Positions 14,465 through 19,153 of a stretch of 19,153 bases of DNA are shown here, in pieces. Under the pieces are notes generated by a model. That model was not told where the DNA came from, did not search any database, and worked only from the letters and a program-made list of their open reading frames with translations. Position 1 is the stretch's first letter; the number at the start of each line of letters is the position of its first letter. The position numbers and the translations under genes were made by a program. Source of the stretch: Campylobacter sp. GTDB taxonomy: Bacteria; Campylobacterota; Campylobacteria; Campylobacterales; Campylobacteraceae. Location of the stretch: NCBI RefSeq assembly GCF_020024835.1, contig NZ_JAHHTD010000030.1, positions 1 through 19,153 on the forward strand, in the 5' to 3' direction.

Positions 14465-17400
14465 ATGCACTTTCATTTACTTACACCTTGTGAATTTATC
14501 AAAAAATACAGCACAAAAACTCCCACAAAAGAATTAATCACAACTTTTAAAAATCAAATCAATAATTTTTTACAAAAAACCGCTAAAGCTAGTGAAGAAG
14601 AATTTCAAAAAAATGAAATCGCAAAACTCTTGCAAGATACTTATCATTATGATTTAAATACTAAAGGCAAAATCGATCTTGCTATTTATGATGATGAAAA
14701 AGCAAATGTCATCTTTGAAGTAAAATCTACCGCAAACAAAAATGAATTTCCAAAATCAAAAGAAAATTTACTTTCTAAAGCATTTTGCGAGAGTATATTG
14801 TATTTTTTAAGAGAAAAACAAGATAAAAATAACGCCATAAAGCACATCATACTTTGCACTGCAAGAGAATTTTTCATCATAGACGCTAAAGAATACGAAA
14901 GCCTTTTTGCTAATGACAAAGCCATAAAAACATTTTATAAAAATTGTGATTTCAAAGAAGGCACCGACAAAAGCACAGGTAAATTTTACGAAGATACTTT
15001 TTCTTATCTAGAAAATTTAGATAAAAGTTTAAGCTATACTTATTTTAAATTAAGCTCTGATTTAGATGATGAAAATTTTGCTTATATTTATCAAATTTTT
15101 TCTCCTTATGTTTTATTGCGTCAAAAGCACCATTATGACGCTAATGCTTTAAATAAAAAATTTTATGATGAATTACTTTACATCTTAGGACTACAAGAAA
15201 ACAAACAACAAAATATCATCTTATCATCTACGCCAAACACTCTAAGCTACGCCATTAAAAATGCTTTTAAAGATATAGACTTTGATGATATTTTCGCACT
15301 TTTAATCACTTGGAACAATCGCATTTTATTTTTAAGGCTTTTTGAATCTATGCTTTTGTCTTTTAAACACATACAAAAGCCCTTTTTATCAAGCGAAGTC
15401 ATACCAAATTTTGCCAAGCTTTCAGAGCTTTTCTTTGAAGTTTTAGCTAAAAAAGAAGATCAAAGGACCTTAAAAGATTTTGAATTTATTCCATATCTAA
15501 ATTCCTCATTATTTGACAAAAATGCTTTAGAACTTTGTGGCAAAGAAATCAAAATTTTAGATTCTAAACCTTTAGCCATTTTTGAAAAGTCGATATTAGA
15601 AAAAGATAAAGATTACAAAGATAAAAAAGAACTTCCGCTTTTAGAATACCTCTTTAGTTTTTTAAGAGCGTATGATTTTACCACCACAAACAAAGACATA
15701 CAAGCAAATCAAAAAATCAACCACGACAAGCTTATAAACTCAAGCGTCTTAGGCAATGTCTTTGAAAAACTAAATGGCTACAAAGAAGGAAGCTTTTATA
15801 CTCCAAGCTTTATCACTTCTTATATGTGCAAAGAAAGTATCTCAAAAATAGTGCTTGATAAATTTGAGCAAAAGCATAATTTAAAAGCAAATTCTATCAC
15901 AGAGCTAAGAATGCTAATTGATAGAAATTTTTCCATAGAAAAACAACAAGAGTATTTAAACACTCTTTTTAAGCTAAAGATTTGCGATCCGGCCGTAGGT
16001 AGCGGGCATTTTTTAGTTTCAGCTTTAAATGAGTTAGTTTTCATAGCTTATAAATTAGGGCTTATAAATTCTTTATTAAGAAATAAATTAGAGCTTGAAA
16101 ACGATGAGCTTATAGTATTTACAAACGACAATAAGCTTTTTGAGTATCAAAAGCCTAGTTTTGAAGAAGATGAGTTGCATAAAATTCAAAAAGAACTTTT
16201 TGAATGCAAAAAGCAAATCATAGAAAATTGCCTCTTTGGCGTAGATATCAACCCAAATTCGTGCGAGATTACTAAGCTAAGATTATGGGTAGAGCTACTT
16301 AAATACAGCTATTATATCTTTGAAAATGATAAAAATCAAAACACCTTACAAACCTTGCCAAACATCGATATCAACATCAAATGCGGGAATTCACTCATAA
16401 GTTATTTTGAAATTCATAAAAGTTTAAACCACTACCCTAATATCAAAGAACGTATGGATAAATACAAACGCATAGTAAAAGACTACAAAGAAGGCTTTTA
16501 CACAGACAAAACACTTATAGCAAAAGAAATTAAAAATTTAAAAGAATCTTTTAAAAACTTTTGTCTTAAAGATAAATTTAGCAAAGAAATCAAACAACTT
16601 ACTAACCAAACTAACGAGTATTCTAAAAAATACGGAGACTTTTTAGCTTCAGAGCACCCAGATGACAAATTTAAAAGCTTTTTTTCTAAAAATATGTTTG
16701 AATTTGACTTTGATGAAAATAAAGCTTTAAAAGAATTTAAAGAGCTTTTAAAGCTTTATGAGAGCATATTTGACTTAGAAAGTGCAAATCCTTTTGAATG
16801 GCGTTTTGAATTTAGCGAAGTGCTTGATAATAATGGCGATTTTTTAGGCTTTGATTTAGTGATAGGCAACCCACCTTATATACGCCAAGAGCAAATCAAA
16901 GAATTAAAACCAAAATTATCAAAATCTTACAAAGTCTATAAAGGCACAAGCGATATTTACACTTATTTTTACGAGCTAGGTTTTAATGTGCTAAAACAAA
17001 ATGGTATTTTATCTTTCATCACTTCAAACAAATACACAAGAGCAGGATACGGCGAGCCTTTGCGTGAATTTTTACTTAAAAATACTACGCTTTTAGAGTA
17101 TTTAGACTTAAACGGCATAAAAGTTTTTGATAGTGCCACCGTGGATACTTCCATACTAAGCTTTAAAAAAACAAAATCACAAAAAAGCTATTTAAATTAT
17201 CTAGCTTTAAATGATGAAAATTTAAAAGCTTGTAATTTCAACTTAAATCAAAACAAAGATTTTATACAAATTACGCAAAACTCTTTAAGCAAAGAAAGCT
17301 TTATTTTTAGCGATGAAAGCACTTCCTCTTTAAAAGCAAAGATAGAAAAAATCGGCACACCACTAAAAGATTGGCACGGACTTGATATAAACTATGGCAT

Positions 17401-18190
17401 AAAAACAGGCTACAACGAAGCTTTTATCATAAGCACTGAAAAAAAAGATGAAATTTTAGCTAATTGCAAAGATGAAGATGAAAAAGAACGCACCGCCAAA
17501 CTCATACGCAAAATGCTAAGAGGACGCGATATAAAAAGATATAGCTATGAATGGGCAGGATTGTGGGTGATTAATACTCACAATGGATACAAAAATAAAC
17601 AAGGCAAAAAAATCCCTCCTATTGACATAGAGCAATACCCTACGCTAAAAGCTTATTTTGATGAAGTTGCAAAAAATCATAATGGTAAGGGCAAAGGATT
17701 TGTCAATAGAGATGATAAAGGCATTACTCCTTATAATCTTAGAAATTGTGCGTATTTAGAGGAATTTGAAAAAGAAAAGATTGTGTATCCAGAAACAACA
17801 CAGGGGGCAAATTTTATTTACGACAATAAAGGATTTTTTGCAGAAAAAACAGCCTTTATTTTAGTATGCGAGAATTTAAAATACTTACAGGGATTATTAT
17901 CATCAAATGCAGTAAGTTATTTTTACAGAAATTTTTCTCAAGGTTGTAAATTGGGAACTAATGGTTATCAATATAATAAACACGCCTTAGAAAATTTACC
18001 TATCCCAAAAATAACTTCTAAAAATGAAAAATTAGCAAATGAGCTTATAAGCTTAGTTGATGAAATTTTAAATTTAAAAGAAAAAGACAAAAACGCTAGC
18101 ATAGATAAACTCCAAACCCAAATAGACAAAATAGTTTATTCTCTCTACTCCCTCACCGAAGAAGAAATAAAAATCATTGAAGGCAAATAA
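14465..18190 (+). CDS. Single-chain type IIG restriction-modification enzyme
   Basis: A 1241-residue enzyme that combines DNA cleavage, adenine methylation and sequence recognition. Order of domains: an N-terminal PD-(D/E)XK nuclease with D71 and E85-V-K87 in the IDLAIYDD/FEVKS segment; a helical linker; and a gamma-type N6-adenine methyltransferase with GSFYTPSFI near residue 440, motif I D508-P-A-V-G-S-G-H-F516, a FGVDINP block, and catalytic N802-P-P-Y805. A target-recognition region follows from about residue 965 (LDINYGIKTGYNEAFII to NLPIPKI). Layout and length match the Campylobacter enzymes CjeI and Cj0690c/Cj0032-type. The recognition sequence cannot be read from the protein. Unlike some relatives, it has no poly-G tract, so it seems fixed on. 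AGGA lies 6 nt before the ATG. Its stop overlaps the next start (TAATG). Confidence 0.93.
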   Translation: MHFHLLTPCEFIKKYSTKTPTKELITTFKNQINNFLQKTAKASEEEFQKNEIAKLLQDTYHYDLNTKGKIDLAIYDDEKANVIFEVKSTANKNEFPKSKENLLSKAFCESILYFLREKQDKNNAIKHIILCTAREFFIIDAKEYESLFANDKAIKTFYKNCDFKEGTDKSTGKFYEDTFSYLENLDKSLSYTYFKLSSDLDDENFAYIYQIFSPYVLLRQKHHYDANALNKKFYDELLYILGLQENKQQNIILSSTPNTLSYAIKNAFKDIDFDDIFALLITWNNRILFLRLFESMLLSFKHIQKPFLSSEVIPNFAKLSELFFEVLAKKEDQRTLKDFEFIPYLNSSLFDKNALELCGKEIKILDSKPLAIFEKSILEKDKDYKDKKELPLLEYLFSFLRAYDFTTTNKDIQANQKINHDKLINSSVLGNVFEKLNGYKEGSFYTPSFITSYMCKESISKIVLDKFEQKHNLKANSITELRMLIDRNFSIEKQQEYLNTLFKLKICDPAVGSGHFLVSALNELVFIAYKLGLINSLLRNKLELENDELIVFTNDNKLFEYQKPSFEEDELHKIQKELFECKKQIIENCLFGVDINPNSCEITKLRLWVELLKYSYYIFENDKNQNTLQTLPNIDINIKCGNSLISYFEIHKSLNHYPNIKERMDKYKRIVKDYKEGFYTDKTLIAKEIKNLKESFKNFCLKDKFSKEIKQLTNQTNEYSKKYGDFLASEHPDDKFKSFFSKNMFEFDFDENKALKEFKELLKLYESIFDLESANPFEWRFEFSEVLDNNGDFLGFDLVIGNPPYIRQEQIKELKPKLSKSYKVYKGTSDIYTYFYELGFNVLKQNGILSFITSNKYTRAGYGEPLREFLLKNTTLLEYLDLNGIKVFDSATVDTSILSFKKTKSQKSYLNYLALNDENLKACNFNLNQNKDFIQITQNSLSKESFIFSDESTSSLKAKIEKIGTPLKDWHGLDINYGIKTGYNEAFIISTEKKDEILANCKDEDEKERTAKLIRKMLRGRDIKRYSYEWAGLWVINTHNGYKNKQGKKIPPIDIEQYPTLKAYFDEVAKNHNGKGKGFVNRDDKGITPYNLRNCAYLEEFEKEKIVYPETTQGANFIYDNKGFFAEKTAFILVCENLKYLQGLLSSNAVSYFYRNFSQGCKLGTNGYQYNKHALENLPIPKITSKNEKLANELISLVDEILNLKEKDKNASIDKLQTQIDKIVYSLYSLTEEEIKIIEGK

Positions 18191-19153
18191 TGGAAAATAT
18201 TATAAAAATTATTCAATATTTCTCAGAGCTTAGTTCAAAAATTAAGTTAAACAATGCACTTGGATTAATGGATATAAACATCTATTGCGAAAATGATTTA
18301 TTACAAATACTAAATAATATTTATGATTGGAATCTTTATAATGTAAATGAACGATACAAGAATGCAAAAGCTATTGATTTAATTGATGATAAACATCGTA
18401 TTGCTATACAAGTAACATCTAATACGACAACCAACAAAATAAAAGAAACTATTGATAAATTTAAAGAAACACAATTTTTAGACTATGAATTATATATGTT
18501 TTATTTAACTGATGATTTGCCTAACAATACAAAGAAAGCTTTACAGAAAAACAACATCAAAAGCCTTTGTTTTAAAGATTTGATTCAAAAACTTCATTTT
18601 AATTCTGTAAAAGCACAAGAATTTATTACAAAAATTACTGAGAAAACAATTATTGAGAAATTTAAGGATATGTTAAAAAATTCGCAAAAATGGGATTTTG
18701 ATAATAATTTAAATGTATATTATAACAATATTGACCCAAACTTTAGAATGAAGCTTGATGAGCATAATGAAGAAAATGAAAGATATAAGTGGTTAAGTGA
18801 AATTATGGCTATAAGCAAAAGATATAAAGGTGCTAAATTATATTTTAATTGTATTAGATTATTTTATAATGACATTGATTTAGGCATTAAAACATTTTCT
18901 GTGGATTTTTATCAAGAAATATTAACTATTGCCATACCACGTAATCTTTATTTTGATGATAAGAGAGATTTGTATTTTGATGGTTATATTATTGATGATA
19001 AAAATACGATGGATATAGATTCGCTTTTGACTTATTTTTTTAACTTCAAAAGTTCAAAAATATCATACAAACAATTTGTCAATCAACAAAAAAATTTAAC
19101 TTATCAAAAATCTTCCAATTGTTTTATTCCTTTAATATTTTTTAAAAATTATG
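18190..19153 (+). CDS. SMEK-like domain protein, putative defence effector, 3'-truncated by window
   Basis: An open frame from the ATG at 18190 to the window end (321 codons, no stop). The ATG shares its A with the stop codon of the R-M gene, and GAAGG (18179-18183) is a good ribosome site, so translation is coupled. Residues 1-~115 resemble the SMEK domain: SSKIKLNNALGLMDINIYCE, then AKAIDLIDDKHRIAIQVTSN, then a helix with Lys-Ile-Lys and an alternating strand DYELYMFYLTDD. E34, D63 and Q74 are spaced like the acidic and Gln residues of a PD-(D/E)XK nuclease core, though the usual Lys is replaced by Thr76. SMEK domains are described, from memory, in prokaryotic conflict systems as predicted nuclease-type effectors or sensors. 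Residues ~150-321 are unrecognised and rich in Tyr, Asn and Phe. Confidence 0.75.
   Translation, partial: MENIIKIIQYFSELSSKIKLNNALGLMDINIYCENDLLQILNNIYDWNLYNVNERYKNAKAIDLIDDKHRIAIQVTSNTTTNKIKETIDKFKETQFLDYELYMFYLTDDLPNNTKKALQKNNIKSLCFKDLIQKLHFNSVKAQEFITKITEKTIIEKFKDMLKNSQKWDFDNNLNVYYNNIDPNFRMKLDEHNEENERYKWLSEIMAISKRYKGAKLYFNCIRLFYNDIDLGIKTFSVDFYQEILTIAIPRNLYFDDKRDLYFDGYIIDDKNTMDIDSLLTYFFNFKSSKISYKQFVNQQKNLTYQKSSNCFIPLIFFKNY

Noticed and set aside
14465..18190. Type I methyltransferase/specificity subunit or a BREX PglX as alternative for the large gene
   Set aside because: The N-terminal PD-(D/E)XK nuclease, methyltransferase and C-terminal recognition region in one chain, without neighbouring hsdR/hsdS or BREX genes, fit type IIG better.

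Overview
This is a strongly AT-rich, gene-dense bacterial window. It looks like a thermotolerant Campylobacter, and probably not C. jejuni 11168 itself. Reasons: a short FlaC-type secreted flagellin, a Cj0977-type hot-dog protein beside CmoB, a DsbA with a CVHC active site, and Campylobacter-style promoters (good -10 boxes, no clear -35). From memory, three blocks match separate C. jejuni neighbourhoods (Cj0846-Cj0849, Cj0720-Cj0723, Cj0976-Cj0980). Here they are fused next to each other, which points to a relative such as the C. lari group. That species placement is inference.

Layout. (1) 1-3083: a 5'-truncated FliK-like gene and a 90-residue stand-alone FlhB C-terminal domain on +, convergent with a membrane metallophosphoesterase and psd on -. 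(2) 3153-5087: an ABC-F ATPase with a TTG start. (3) 5147-8420: a membrane CAAX-type M48 protease overlapping prmC, then a DUF4149-like membrane protein and flaC, followed by a hairpin terminator. (4) 8455-10583: cmoB, a Cj0977-like gene with an out-of-frame 10-bp tandem repeat near its 3' end, then on - a membrane-anchored thermonuclease and a tiny lipoprotein. (5) 10633-13420: an M20 (PepD-like) peptidase and the fumarate/C4-dicarboxylate antiporter dcuB, separated by a long perfect hairpin. (6) 13421-14335: a non-coding stretch that seems to hold the relic of a decayed gene, then dsbA on -. (7) 14465-19153: an accessory defence-like region with a large single-chain type IIG restriction-modification enzyme. 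Its stop codon overlaps the start of a second gene encoding an N-terminal SMEK-like (predicted nuclease-fold) domain and an unrecognised C-terminal region. That gene runs off the window.

The housekeeping content is mostly familiar: translation (prmC, cmoB, ABC-F), phospholipid synthesis (psd), protein oxidation (dsbA), anaerobic respiration (dcuB) and flagellum/secretion (FliK-like, FlhB-like, flaC, Cj0977-like). The most promising candidate for something new is the translationally coupled type IIG R-M + SMEK pair. Next are the stand-alone FlhB domain next to a FliK-like gene and the frame-breaking repeat in the Cj0977 homologue. No rRNA, tRNA, CRISPR array, insertion sequence or phase-variable poly-G tract was seen.
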